Shown: positions 34,755 through 44,506 of the stretch, one piece after another
How positions within the stretch are numbered: position 1 is the stretch's first letter
Layout of the letters: every line of letters starts with the position of its first letter
Source of the DNA: Jejuia sp043557195
GTDB lineage: Bacteria; Bacteroidota; Bacteroidia; Flavobacteriales; Flavobacteriaceae
DNA length: 64,000 nucleotides
Direction: 5' to 3'
NCBI GenBank assembly: GCA_043557195.1
Contig: CP121314.1
Coordinates: forward strand, 3,348,001-3,412,000
Notes under the pieces: model-generated
Database searches by the model: none
Told to the model about the DNA's origin: nothing
What the model saw: the letters and a program-made list of their open reading frames with translations, nothing else
Translations under genes and position numbers: made by a program

Positions 34755-36377
34755 ATGAAAATCCAAGGTCAAATAGTAGACATACAAAACAAAAGCATTT
34801 ACAAAGGTGAAATCACTTTTGAAAATGGCAAGATTGTATCTATTGAAGAAAAAAATCATGATGTGCAACATTATATTCTTCCTGGATTTGTAGATGCCCA
34901 TATTCATATAGAAAGTTCCATGTTAGTGCCATCAGAATTTGCTAAAATAGCAGTAAAACATGGTACAGTTGCAACGGTTTCAGATCCGCATGAAATCGCT
35001 AATGTTTTAGGTACAGCAGGTGTAGAGTTTATGATTGAAAACGGAAAGCAAGTCCCTTTTAAATTTAATTTTGGAGCACCGTCTTGTGTACCTGCAACTA
35101 ACTTTGAATCTGCCGGAGCCGTTATAAATTCTGAAGGAATTAAAAAACTACTAGAAAATCCAGACATCAAATACTTGGCGGAAATGATGAATTACCCAGG
35201 TGTTTTATTTAATGATGATGAAGTTTTAAAGAAAATAGAATGGGCAAAACATTTTGATAAACCTATTGATGGACACGCACCAGGAGTAAGAGGGGAAGAT
35301 ATTTCAAAATATATCAATGCTGGAATTTCTACAGACCACGAGTGTTTTACTTATGAAGAGGCTTTAGAGAAACTTCAAAAAGGCATGAAAATTCTAATTA
35401 GAGAGGGTAGTGCTGCCAAAAACTTTGATGCCTTAATCGACTTGTTACCAGAACATTTTGAGCAGATGATGTTCTGTAGTGACGATAAACACCCAGATGA
35501 CTTAATTGTCGGTCATATTAATCAGTTTTGTGCTAGGGCTATTTCAAAAGATATAGATGTTTTTAAAGTATTACAAGCTGCTTGCGTAAACCCTGTGAAA
35601 CACTATAATCTTGATGCTGGTTTATTGAAAGAAGGAGATACGGCAGATTTCATTGTGGTTGAAGATTTGGTAAATTTCAAAACACTTCAAACATACATAG
35701 ATGGAGAATTAGTTTTTAAGAATGGGACATCTTTAATCAAATCGGTACCATTTAAAAATTTAAATAACTTCAATTGCAGAATGAAAGTGGTTTCAGATTT
35801 CAAACTCGAATCATCTTCAAAAAACATAAGAGTCATTGAAGCTTTAGAGGGACAGCTAGTTACTAATGAATTAATTGCAGAAGCTACAGTTGAAGCGGAT
35901 AACCTGGTTTCAAATACTAAAAATGACATACTAAAAATAACCGTAGTCAACCGTTATAAAAATCAAAAACCAGCAATAGCGTTTATAAAAAATTTCGGAT
36001 TGAAAGAGGGCGCAATAGCATCTTCCGTTGGTCACGACTCCCACAATATTATTGCCGTTGGTGTTTCAGATGAAGCAATCTGTAACGCCGTGAACTTAAT
36101 CATTAAAAATAAAGGAGGAATTTCCGCGATTTCCATTTCTGAAAAAAGCGTTGTTCCTTTGCCTGTAGCCGGCATTATGAGTGACGAGGATGGTGAAACC
36201 ATCGGAAAAGCCTATGCAGAACTTGATAAATTTGCAAAACAATTAGGCAGTAAACTATACGCACCCTATATGACGCTTTCGTTTATGGCACTTCTAGTAA
36301 TTCCATCATTAAAATTAAGTGATAAAGGATTGTTTAACGGTTCAAAATTTGAATTTACAAGTTTAGAAGTTAATTAA
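34755..36377 (+). CDS. ade: Adenine deaminase
   Basis: It deaminates adenine to hypoxanthine in purine salvage. The amidohydrolase motifs are visible: GFVDAHIHIESS (metal histidines), VSDPHEIANV, GHAPGVRG, STDHECF and the FCSDDKHPDDL metal aspartate. A GTG at 34728 would give a longer product, but it lies inside the palindrome region, and MKIQGQIVDIQN at 34755 is the natural N-terminus, giving 540 residues. The C-terminal domain (GGISAISISEKSVVPLPVAGIMS) is typical of Ade. It is co-directional with tilS and the next hydrolase. Confidence 0.93.
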   Translation: MKIQGQIVDIQNKSIYKGEITFENGKIVSIEEKNHDVQHYILPGFVDAHIHIESSMLVPSEFAKIAVKHGTVATVSDPHEIANVLGTAGVEFMIENGKQVPFKFNFGAPSCVPATNFESAGAVINSEGIKKLLENPDIKYLAEMMNYPGVLFNDDEVLKKIEWAKHFDKPIDGHAPGVRGEDISKYINAGISTDHECFTYEEALEKLQKGMKILIREGSAAKNFDALIDLLPEHFEQMMFCSDDKHPDDLIVGHINQFCARAISKDIDVFKVLQAACVNPVKHYNLDAGLLKEGDTADFIVVEDLVNFKTLQTYIDGELVFKNGTSLIKSVPFKNLNNFNCRMKVVSDFKLESSSKNIRVIEALEGQLVTNELIAEATVEADNLVSNTKNDILKITVVNRYKNQKPAIAFIKNFGLKEGAIASSVGHDSHNIIAVGVSDEAICNAVNLIIKNKGGISAISISEKSVVPLPVAGIMSDEDGETIGKAYAELDKFAKQLGSKLYAPYMTLSFMALLVIPSLKLSDKGLFNGSKFEFTSLEVN

Positions 36378-36380
36378 TTT

Positions 36381-37340
36381 ATGCCAATAATAGAATCTAA
36401 GTATAAGCCTCCATATTTTTTCAAAAACGGATTTATAGCAACTGTTTATTCGGGGCTATTTAGAACAGTAAATCTAGAACAAGAGAGAGAAAGAATTACT
36501 TTAAGCGATGGTGATTTTTTAGATTTGGACTGGAGTTTTTCTGAAGAAAAATCAAATAAACTCGTTATTCTTTTGCATGGGTTAGAAGGACATGGACAAC
36601 GTCCATATATGACTGGCACTGCTAAACATTTTAATGCTAATGGTGTGGATGCGATTTGCATGAATTTTAGAGGTTGCAGTGGTGAGAATAACTTAAAATA
36701 TTATAGCTACCATTCAGGGTTTACAGATGATTTGCATACCGTTATTCAGTATGCCATAGCGTCAAAAAACTATTCTGAAATTTATTTAAAAGGTATTAGT
36801 TTAGGTGCCAATATTATATTGAAATATTTAGGTGAACATAAGAACATTCCCGAAGAGGTGAAAGCGTCCATCGCTGTTTCTGTACCTGTTGATTTGTACG
36901 GCTCTTGTAGGGAATTGCATAAGCTTAAAAACAAACCCTTCCATGATAGGTTTTTAAATGATCTAGTAAAACATTTAAAAGAGAAGCAACAGCTTTTTCC
37001 TTCTGAATTAAGTCTTGAAGACATAAAAAGAGTTAAAACCTTAAAAGAGTTTGATGATCTCTACACATCAAAAGCGCATGGCTTTAAAGACGCTTTAGAC
37101 TATTATGAAAAATGTAGCAGTTTGCAATTTTTACCTCAAATTAAAGTGCCATCATTAATTATTAACGCACTAAATGATTCATTTTTATCTCCTGAATGTT
37201 ACCCAGTAAAAGACGCTAAAAGCAATCCCAGTTTATATTTAGAAATGCCTAATTGTGGTGGACATGCTGGTTTTATTGATAGAAAAAATGTGTACTATAA
37301 TGAAAAGCGCGCATTGCGGTTTGTTAAAGAATTGAATTAG
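36381..37340 (+). CDS. YheT family alpha/beta hydrolase
   Basis: A 319-residue hydrolase. It shows LLHGLEGHGQRPYM (oxyanion region), NFRGCSGENN, the nucleophile elbow GISLGANIILKYLGE (serine near 142), NALNDSFLSP with the catalytic aspartate, and CGGHAGF with the histidine. YheT-type proteins are predicted carboxylesterases of unclear substrate. It starts 3 bases after the ade stop, so it is in the tilS-ade operon. Its end overlaps the convergent transporter gene by four bases. Confidence 0.88.
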   Translation: MPIIESKYKPPYFFKNGFIATVYSGLFRTVNLEQERERITLSDGDFLDLDWSFSEEKSNKLVILLHGLEGHGQRPYMTGTAKHFNANGVDAICMNFRGCSGENNLKYYSYHSGFTDDLHTVIQYAIASKNYSEIYLKGISLGANIILKYLGEHKNIPEEVKASIAVSVPVDLYGSCRELHKLKNKPFHDRFLNDLVKHLKEKQQLFPSELSLEDIKRVKTLKEFDDLYTSKAHGFKDALDYYEKCSSLQFLPQIKVPSLIINALNDSFLSPECYPVKDAKSNPSLYLEMPNCGGHAGFIDRKNVYYNEKRALRFVKELN

Positions 37341-38806
37341 CGCTTTAGACTTTCCGGAAATCCTGCAATAGTAATAAGCCATAGTTCAGGAAGCATAAAA
37401 TACACAAAAAGTGTTAGAAGTATTATTGATATAATATTCATTACAATACCCTTGCTAACCATATCAGGAATTCGTAAATAACCAGACCCAAAAACAACAG
37501 CATTTGGAGGTGTTGCTACAGGAAGCATAAACGCACAAGATGCAGCAACAGCTGTACCAACCATCAAAATAAATGGATGCATATCGATAGTAAGCGCCAT
37601 TGGAGCCAAAACAGGTAATAGCATTGCAGTAGTTGCTAAATTAGATGTGATTTCTGTTAGAAAATTAACTGCAGCTATCAGAAGGAAAATTAAAACAATG
37701 GTACTTATGCCAACTAGGGTTGTCATTTGATTTCCTATCCATAACGCAAGTCCACTAGTTTCAAAACCTTTAGCCAAAGCCATACCACCGCCAAATAAAA
37801 GTATGATACCCCAAGGTAAATCTTTGGTGTCTTTCCATGTAATAATGCTTTTGCGCTTAGTTTTTGATGGAATTAAAAACAGCACTAAAGCGAACAAAAT
37901 AGCGATAATGGTATCATCTATTTGTGGAAGTATTTTTTTAAGCAAAAAGGAGCGCGTTATCCAGCAAAATGCAGTTAATGCAAATACAATAGCAACATTT
38001 TTTTCCTCGTAAGTCATTTTCCCTAGCGATTTTAATAATCGAACTATTTCTTGTTTTCCGCCTGGGAATTCCTTTTGATTAAAGGAGAAAGCAATAGAAG
38101 TTAAATATTTCCAACATATGACCAAAAGAATCACAGAAATAGGAAATCCAAAAATAAACCATTGTGAAAAAGTGATTTCATAACCATAGGTCTCCGAAAC
38201 TACCCCTGCCAAAACTAAATTTGGAGGTGTGCCAATTAAAGTGGCAATACCACCAATAGATGCACTATAGGCAATAGCCAACATAAGTGCTTTTCCAAAG
38301 ATTGAATTCTCGTTGATATCAGTTTTTGGGTTATCTTTTAATTGCTTGATAATTGCAATACCTATAGGCAACATCATTACTGAAGTAGCTGTATTTGAAA
38401 TCCACATAGATAAAAATGCCGTGGCGATCATAAAACCTAAAATGATTTGTTTAACATCTGAACCAATAATTTTAATGATGTTTAGAGCGATGCGCTTATG
38501 CAGATTCCATTTTTCAATAGCTATAGCAATGATGAAACCGCCTAAATATAAAAAGACGAACTTATGTCCAAACGAAGCGGTAGTTGAGCCAATATCTAAA
38601 CTTCCAGAAAGCGGAAAAAGCACAATAGGTAAGAGGGCAGTAGCGGCAATTGGTATTGCCTCGGTAATCCACCAAATTGCTATCCAAACGGTTGATGCTA
38701 AAACACCATTGGCTTGATCGGATAATCCCTCAGGGTGAAAAAACAATCGAATTACAATAAATAAAATTGGTCCAAGTAGTAATCCAATACGCTTTGAATT
38801 TATCAT
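37337..38806 (-). CDS. SLC13 (DASS) family sodium/dicarboxylate or anion symporter
   Basis: A 489-residue transporter with 11-13 transmembrane segments. The DASS signature motifs are visible: SNTATSVMMLPI (the SNT motif), the second half as TEITSNLATTAMLLPV, GTPPNLVL and the late VATPPNAVVFG-type segment. The N-terminal ITEAIPIAATALLPIVLFP is also characteristic. It probably takes up C4-dicarboxylates, or possibly sulfate, with sodium ions. It stands alone, divergent from the molybdenum hydroxylase genes across a 201-base gap with only a weak TACCTTG promoter-like box (38984-38990). Confidence 0.92.
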   Translation of the reverse strand: MINSKRIGLLLGPILFIVIRLFFHPEGLSDQANGVLASTVWIAIWWITEAIPIAATALLPIVLFPLSGSLDIGSTTASFGHKFVFLYLGGFIIAIAIEKWNLHKRIALNIIKIIGSDVKQIILGFMIATAFLSMWISNTATSVMMLPIGIAIIKQLKDNPKTDINENSIFGKALMLAIAYSASIGGIATLIGTPPNLVLAGVVSETYGYEITFSQWFIFGFPISVILLVICWKYLTSIAFSFNQKEFPGGKQEIVRLLKSLGKMTYEEKNVAIVFALTAFCWITRSFLLKKILPQIDDTIIAILFALVLFLIPSKTKRKSIITWKDTKDLPWGIILLFGGGMALAKGFETSGLALWIGNQMTTLVGISTIVLIFLLIAAVNFLTEITSNLATTAMLLPVLAPMALTIDMHPFILMVGTAVAASCAFMLPVATPPNAVVFGSGYLRIPDMVSKGIVMNIISIILLTLFVYFMLPELWLITIAGFPESLKR

Positions 38807-39007
38807 ATAGTGTCTTTAAGAGAATTCCACTCATAAAAATAAGTTTATTTTTTCAGCTTGAATAAATAAAAATAATATGCTAAAAGATGTATTAGGTAAA
38901 ATAAGTATCCCTCATGGCAATTTTATACTACTTAAGCCAGTGTTAAATTAATAAGTTAGAGCTTTAATAATTATTATTTTTTATACCTTGATAGCAAAAT
39001 TAATACT

Positions 39008-39469
39008 ATGCCGACATTCACTTTAAAAATAAACGATAAAAAGCACACTGTTGAGGCAGATAGCGATACACCCTTACTTTGGGTTTTACGGGAAAAAATA
39101 GACTTAGTAGGTACCAAATTTGGTTGTGGTATAGGGCAATGTGGCGCTTGTACAGTTCATATTGATGGGAGTGCAATGAGAAGTTGTTTATTGCAAGTAT
39201 CTCAAGCTGAGGATAAGGAAATCACCACTATTGAAGGCCTTTCAGAATATGGAGATCATCCCGTGCAACAGGCTTGGAAGGATATTGATGTGCCGCAATG
39301 TGGGTATTGTCAAGCAGGTCAAATTATGACAGCTTCTGCTTTTCTTAATGAAAACCCTAATCCTTCAAATGAAGATATTCGTAATGCTATGAATGGTAAT
39401 ATTTGTAGATGTGCCTCATACAATAGTATTGAGGAAGCAGTAAAAGTAGCATCAAAAAAACTAAGTTAA
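39008..39469 (+). CDS. (2Fe-2S)-binding small subunit of a molybdenum hydroxylase
   Basis: A 153-residue iron-sulfur subunit of the xanthine oxidase family, similar to isoquinoline 1-oxidoreductase alpha (IorA) and aldehyde oxidoreductases. The plant-type [2Fe-2S] cluster uses C40, C45, C48 and C60 (CGIGQCGACTVHIDG); the second cluster uses C98, C101, C133 and C135 (QCGYCQAGQI, NICRC). It passes electrons out of the catalytic subunit encoded 17 bases downstream. No FAD subunit is present, so the electrons must leave by another carrier. Confidence 0.92.
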   Translation: MPTFTLKINDKKHTVEADSDTPLLWVLREKIDLVGTKFGCGIGQCGACTVHIDGSAMRSCLLQVSQAEDKEITTIEGLSEYGDHPVQQAWKDIDVPQCGYCQAGQIMTASAFLNENPNPSNEDIRNAMNGNICRCASYNSIEEAVKVASKKLS

Positions 39470-39486
39470 TCAACAAAAGAAAAAAC

Positions 39487-41700
39487 ATGGCATCTTCAAA
39501 ACAAATAGCATTTAGTAGACGATCATTTTTAAAAACATCAGCTTTGGCTAGTGGAGGTATGTTGATTGGGTTCAACTTGTTTAATGCATGCAAACCAGAG
39601 GCTAAAGTACCATTAGATATTAGCAAATTAAATTTCAATGATTTTAATGCATTTATTAAAATTTCAGATGAAGGCATAGTCACGATATTTTCACCTAATC
39701 CTGAAATTGGTCAAGGTGTAAAAACGTCTATGCCAATGATTATTGCAGAAGAATTAGAAGTCGACTGGGATAACGTTTTCGTAGAACAGGCACCCTTAGA
39801 TACAAAAAATTTCACACGGCAATTGGCAGGAGGAAGTCAGTCTATTCGTCACGGTTGGACGGCACTTCGCCAAACAGGAGCAACTGCAAAGCAAATGCTA
39901 GTTAATGCTGCAGCCGCAAAATGGGGTGTTGATGCATCAGAATGCACGGTTAAAGAAGGAGTCATTTCAAATGCCAAAGGGGAAACTCTAGGGTATGGCG
40001 ATGTGGTTAAAGACGCTGCAACTTTAGAAGTACCCGAAGAAGTTAAATTAAAAGACCCTAAAGATTTTACCATTATCGGAAAAGGAAAGGGTAATGTAGA
40101 TATTGATAAGATTATCACTGGAAAACCGTTGTTTGGATTAGATTATAAGGAGGAAGGTATGCTTTACGCATCTGTGTTGAGACCGCCAGCATTTGGTCAG
40201 GTTTTGGAATCTTATGACGCTACTGCTGCAAAATCTCTTCCTGGTGTTGTGGATGTTATTACAATTGGTGAAAAAGCACGTGAAATATTGAAAAATCCAA
40301 ATTGGACCGCTCAATTAAGTCCAAGCGATAAGGTTGTGGTACTTGCAAAATCAACTTGGGATGCCTTCAAAGGAAAAAAAGCAATAAAAGCGGTTTGGAA
40401 AAATGACTCAGAATTGGAGAGTACCGAAGCACATGATAGAATTTTGATGGATTTATTGAATGGTAAAAAGTTTGATACTAGAAGAAAAGATGGCGATGTG
40501 AAAAAAGCTTTTGCTAAGGCTGATAAAGTGATTGAACGTGTTTATGAATCTCCGTTTTTACCACATAACACTATGGAGCCAATGAACTTCTTTGCAAGTG
40601 TAACAACAGAAAAAGTGCGTTTAGTAGGTCCTGTTCAAACACCAGAACCTGCAGCAAAAGTTGTTTCTGAAATGTTAGGTAGAGACTTAAAGGATATTTC
40701 GGTTGAAATGACTAGAATGGGAGGTGGTTTTGGAAGACGTTTGTATGGTGATTTTGTATATGAAGCTGCTGAAATTTCGGCTGCAGTTGGCAAGCCAATA
40801 AAAATGGTGTCTTCCAGAGAAGATGATATGACAACGGGTGTATATCGTCCAGCAATAAAATATAAAATAGCTGCATCTATAAAAGACGGGAAGCTTACTG
40901 GTTATCACCTTAAGGAGGCGGCAGTCAACATTAATATGTATGGCTTAATTCCTAATTTCTTCCCAGCCGGGGCATTAGAAAATTACCAAGTAGATTCTGC
41001 AAATTATAAAAGCAATATCACAACAGGGGCTTGGAGAGCGCCATACACCAATTTCTTAGCAAGTGCAGAGCAAAGTTTTTTTGATGAACTTGCGGAAGAA
41101 TTGGGTGTAGACCGTGTACAATTACATATGGATTTGCTAGAAAACGTAAAAAACAACCCAGACCCGAAAATTGAATATAGTCCAGAACGTTTACAAGGTG
41201 TTTTAAAATTAGCAGTTGAAAAATCTAATTGGGGGAAAACTGAGAATGGTGTTTATCAAGGGCTTTCAGTTTATTATTGTCATAATACGCATGTAGCTGA
41301 GATTGCTGATGTTACGATGGAAAGTGGTGTACCTATTGTTAAAAAAGTAACCTGCGCCATTGATTGTGGTATTTTAGTCAATCCATTAGGCGCTATGAAT
41401 CAAGCAAAGGGAGGTGTAATCGATGGCATTGGCCACACTATGTATGCTGATTTTGGATTTGATAAGGGTGTACCAAAATCTAATAATTTCAATGCTTACC
41501 AATTGATAAGAATGACGCAAACGCCAAAAGTTGATGTGCATTTTGTGGAGAGTGATATTGATCCAACAGGTTTGGGAGAGCCAACGTTACCTCCAGTAGG
41601 AGCAGCCGTAGCAAACGCAATTTATAAAGCTACTGGCAAACGCTTAACTAAACAACCATATATAAATAATATGGAAACGGTAAAAGAAGTTGTTGGTTAA
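39487..41700 (+). CDS. Tat-exported molybdopterin-binding subunit of a xanthine dehydrogenase-family enzyme
   Basis: The 737-residue catalytic subunit of the IorB/aldehyde dehydrogenase type. The N-terminus has a twin-arginine signal (SRRSFLKTSALASGG) followed by a hydrophobic stretch and a cysteine (FNACKP), so it is exported folded with its cofactor and perhaps lipid-anchored. Cofactor-binding GGGFGRR lies at 411-418 and the catalytic glutamate is E698 in GLGEPT. The substrate could be an aldehyde or N-heterocycle; the sequence does not decide. The maturation gene xdhC follows 8 bases later. Confidence 0.92.
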   Translation: MASSKQIAFSRRSFLKTSALASGGMLIGFNLFNACKPEAKVPLDISKLNFNDFNAFIKISDEGIVTIFSPNPEIGQGVKTSMPMIIAEELEVDWDNVFVEQAPLDTKNFTRQLAGGSQSIRHGWTALRQTGATAKQMLVNAAAAKWGVDASECTVKEGVISNAKGETLGYGDVVKDAATLEVPEEVKLKDPKDFTIIGKGKGNVDIDKIITGKPLFGLDYKEEGMLYASVLRPPAFGQVLESYDATAAKSLPGVVDVITIGEKAREILKNPNWTAQLSPSDKVVVLAKSTWDAFKGKKAIKAVWKNDSELESTEAHDRILMDLLNGKKFDTRRKDGDVKKAFAKADKVIERVYESPFLPHNTMEPMNFFASVTTEKVRLVGPVQTPEPAAKVVSEMLGRDLKDISVEMTRMGGGFGRRLYGDFVYEAAEISAAVGKPIKMVSSREDDMTTGVYRPAIKYKIAASIKDGKLTGYHLKEAAVNINMYGLIPNFFPAGALENYQVDSANYKSNITTGAWRAPYTNFLASAEQSFFDELAEELGVDRVQLHMDLLENVKNNPDPKIEYSPERLQGVLKLAVEKSNWGKTENGVYQGLSVYYCHNTHVAEIADVTMESGVPIVKKVTCAIDCGILVNPLGAMNQAKGGVIDGIGHTMYADFGFDKGVPKSNNFNAYQLIRMTQTPKVDVHFVESDIDPTGLGEPTLPPVGAAVANAIYKATGKRLTKQPYINNMETVKEVVG

Positions 41701-41708
41701 AATCTCTG

Positions 41709-42725
41709 ATGACTCACGAATTCAAACATATTATAGAAGAAGCTATTCGTGCTAAAAATAAAGGTGTAAAATCTGTTTTGGCATCGGTAGTGGATTTGGA
41801 TGGTTCTTCATATAGAAGACCAGGAGTGCGTATGTTGATTTTGGAAGATGATACGATGGTAGGCGCCGTAAGCGGTGGCTGTGTGGAAAAAGAAGTGTTG
41901 TTACAGGCGCAGTCTGTTTTCAAAACGGGACAATCTAAAATGATGACTTATGATGGTAGATACCGTTTAGGATGTGAAGGTGTACTTTATATTTTGTTAG
42001 AGCAAGTTAGTTTAGAACCAAATTTTGAATCTTCTTTTTTTAAACGTTTGAATGATAGAAAACCATTTGATGTCATTTCGTATTATGAAAAGAAAGAAGG
42101 TGTTTTTGAAGGTACAGGTTCTGAAGTAAAAATAGGGAAGGATATTTTTTATATTTCTGAAAGATATTCAAAAAAAGAAGACAGCTTGATTTTTCGTCAA
42201 GCGATGCCACCATGTTATAAGTTGATGATTATTGGCGCAGAACATGATGCCGTACAATTGTGTCAATACGCTGCGTTAACTGGTTGGGAAGTAACAATTG
42301 TTGCAGGAGTTTCAGAATTAAAGTCCATAGATAACTTTCCTGGAGCAAAAGTTTTAATTCCAACTACACCTGAAAATTTAGATATTTCGTCTGTTGATAA
42401 TCAGACAGCTATCGTTTTAATGACACATAATTTTGCTTATGATTTACGTCATTTAGTGGCCTTAAAAGAGTCGAACCCCAGTTATATAGGGCTTCTTGGA
42501 CCAACGAAACGACGAGAAGATTTACTCTCTCAATTTATAGAATATTGCCCGGAGATTTCAAATGAATTTTTGGATGTCATCCATGGTCCTGCAGGTTTGA
42601 ATATTGGTTCAGAGACCCCACAGGAAATTGCTATTTCCATTGTTTCAGAGATTTTATCTTTCACCAGAAAACGCAATCCCATATCACTTAGTAAAAAAAC
42701 GGGAAGTATTCATTCGAAACGTTAA
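41709..42725 (+). CDS. XdhC/CoxI family molybdenum cofactor maturation protein
   Basis: A 338-residue chaperone that receives molybdenum cofactor, helps its sulfuration and inserts it into xanthine dehydrogenase-type enzymes. The N-terminal XdhC part shows SSYRRPGVRMLI and GAVSGGCVEKEV. The C-terminal Rossmann part shows MIIGAEHDAVQLCQYAAL, YIGLLGPTKRR and HGPAGLNIGSETPQEIAIS, all typical. It stands directly after the hydroxylase it should serve. Confidence 0.92.
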   Translation: MTHEFKHIIEEAIRAKNKGVKSVLASVVDLDGSSYRRPGVRMLILEDDTMVGAVSGGCVEKEVLLQAQSVFKTGQSKMMTYDGRYRLGCEGVLYILLEQVSLEPNFESSFFKRLNDRKPFDVISYYEKKEGVFEGTGSEVKIGKDIFYISERYSKKEDSLIFRQAMPPCYKLMIIGAEHDAVQLCQYAALTGWEVTIVAGVSELKSIDNFPGAKVLIPTTPENLDISSVDNQTAIVLMTHNFAYDLRHLVALKESNPSYIGLLGPTKRREDLLSQFIEYCPEISNEFLDVIHGPAGLNIGSETPQEIAISIVSEILSFTRKRNPISLSKKTGSIHSKR

Positions 42726-42728
42726 CCT

Positions 42729-43331
42729 TTGTCTAAATATTCAAATATCACCATAGCCATTTTAGCTGCAGGCGCATCAACTAGAATGGGAAGTCCTAAG
42801 CAGCTTTTAAAATGGAAGGACAAAACGTTACTTCAGCATGCAATTCACACTGCAAAACAAACTACAGCAAACAATGTTATTGTCGTTTTAGGTGCCAATG
42901 CTGAGGTTATAACTTCAGAAATTAAAGATACAGCCGTTTCAACTCTTATTAATAATGAATGGCAGCAGGGTTTAGGTAAGTCTATTGCTTGTGTTTCTGA
43001 TTTTATGAAGAATTCAGAAGATAAAAGTGATGGCCTTTTGATTACGCTTGCAGATCAACCTTTTGTTACAACCGAATATTTGGATAAAATGATACAGCAG
43101 TTTTCTAATCATGAAAATGGTATTATAGCTACAGCCTACAACCCAAAACAAAAAGGGGTGCCTGTTCTATTTGATAAGTCATATTTTAAGGAATTATCTG
43201 AAATCACAGGTGATGACGGCGCAAAATCAGTACTAAAAAAGTATAGTGGGCAATTAGAGACAATTATACCAAATTTTGAAAATTATGATATCGATACTAC
43301 ATCAGATTACAACCGTTTAAAAAAAATCTGA
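42729..43331 (+). CDS. mocA: MocA-type molybdenum cofactor nucleotidyltransferase
   Basis: It transfers CMP from CTP to molybdopterin, making the cytosine dinucleotide form used by xanthine dehydrogenase-family enzymes. It has 200 residues, with the nucleotide-binding motif AAGASTRMGSPKQLLKW near the N-terminus, ITLADQPFVTTEYL (metal aspartate) and a C-terminal LPG-like VLFDKSYF region. It starts at TTG, 3 bases after xdhC. The match to MobA-like guanylyltransferases is weaker. It ends the four-gene hydroxylase operon. Confidence 0.87.
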   Translation: MSKYSNITIAILAAGASTRMGSPKQLLKWKDKTLLQHAIHTAKQTTANNVIVVLGANAEVITSEIKDTAVSTLINNEWQQGLGKSIACVSDFMKNSEDKSDGLLITLADQPFVTTEYLDKMIQQFSNHENGIIATAYNPKQKGVPVLFDKSYFKELSEITGDDGAKSVLKKYSGQLETIIPNFENYDIDTTSDYNRLKKI

Positions 43332-43364
43332 GTATTGTATTTTTAACTATTTTGAGTGGATTGT

Positions 43365-44288
43365 TTAAATTTTATCACCCAAAAATTTTTGAAATTTTGA
43401 AGGATTTCCGTCTTCATCACCAGTCAGTAAATAATACACCATACCAGCATCAGAGATGTCAGCTCTAAATTCCTTATGTTTTTTCATGCAGGTCCAAATC
43501 CAAGCAATATCAGGATTTTTGTGGTTTTTTAACCAATCCCAAACACTCCAATCGTGTAATGAACTCCAGCCTTCATTGGGGTTGTTTTTATTATTCTGAT
43601 CCTTAATCCTTTTGAATTTCATTTTGTTATCACTTAGCTTTAAAACATCATCAATGGTATGATGATCTGGTCGCCTTAAGTGGTTGTCGTTATAGTTACT
43701 ATGAGAAATTATGTAAACATGAGACAATGTTTCTAATTTTCCTTCATCTACGACCAATTTTACAGCTTGGTATAAAAATTCTGAAGGGCCCATATTTATG
43801 AAATATAAGGGATTCTCTTTATTAGATTTTTCTATTTCTACTTTTAAATGTTTGATAGCCTCTTTTTTATGGGTTCCGACATCAAAGAATACATCTTCAT
43901 TAAAGTTCCATCTTTCAATAGAACCGTCAACGCCCTCTTTCATGTAATTTCGCACAGTTGTATGCGCAGGCGACGGCATAAAATTATTATATGAAAAATG
44001 AACCAACTTGTCTTGAAGTTTCAGTTTTGCCAATATAGCTAGAGAAGCAGGTGTTGCACCGCAGTCATCAGGGTCAGCGTAGTTATACTTTCCAGTATGT
44101 TCTAAATCTGGTTGCGCATTGCCATCTGCACTGCATGCAATTCTATTAGTGTTGTAGCCCAGTGCTTGTGCTGCGGTAATACTAGGTAAAATCAATATAA
44201 ATGTAAATAGCAGCTTAAAAATATGATTACTCAGTCTATCTTTTTTAAGCCAATATGTTTTTAATATTAAAATTTTGTATTTCATCAT
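43365..44288 (-). CDS. Secreted nucleoside-hydrolase-like protein
   Basis: I choose the ATG at 44288 (MMKYKILILK), since the longer frame to 44351 overlaps a promoter-like box (TATATTTG on the minus strand, 44349-44356) and gives an unlikely 45-residue stretch before the signal peptide. After the signal (FKLLFTFILILPSITAAQA), CSADGNAQPDLEHTG and NYADPDDCGATPASLAILAK resemble the DxDPGxDD metal motif of nucleoside hydrolases. The later HNYNDNHLRRPDHHTI-type and DISDAGMVYYLLTGDED segments are also consistent. No neighbour points to a substrate; it interrupts two molybdenum-enzyme units. Confidence 0.6.
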   Translation of the reverse strand: MMKYKILILKTYWLKKDRLSNHIFKLLFTFILILPSITAAQALGYNTNRIACSADGNAQPDLEHTGKYNYADPDDCGATPASLAILAKLKLQDKLVHFSYNNFMPSPAHTTVRNYMKEGVDGSIERWNFNEDVFFDVGTHKKEAIKHLKVEIEKSNKENPLYFINMGPSEFLYQAVKLVVDEGKLETLSHVYIISHSNYNDNHLRRPDHHTIDDVLKLSDNKMKFKRIKDQNNKNNPNEGWSSLHDWSVWDWLKNHKNPDIAWIWTCMKKHKEFRADISDAGMVYYLLTGDEDGNPSKFQKFLGDKI

Positions 44289-44506
44289 TCTGCGTTTTTT
44301 GTGCAATAATCTCCAGTCATTATATTTCATGAGATTTTGTCTGGTAATCAAATATATAGTAAAACCTATATTTTAATTTATACATGGGTAATTTGTAATA
44401 CATTTTTAACCATTTAGTTTACAGATTAGTCAAAATTGAATAAACCTTCCATATCGTTCTCAAGTATTTTTGTGACCTTCAAACTTTAATTGCTATATTT
44501 AGAATT

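Noticed and set aside
38313..38717. 134-codon plus-strand frame
   Set aside because: Antisense to the DASS transporter; hydrophobicity mirrors the membrane codons of the real gene.
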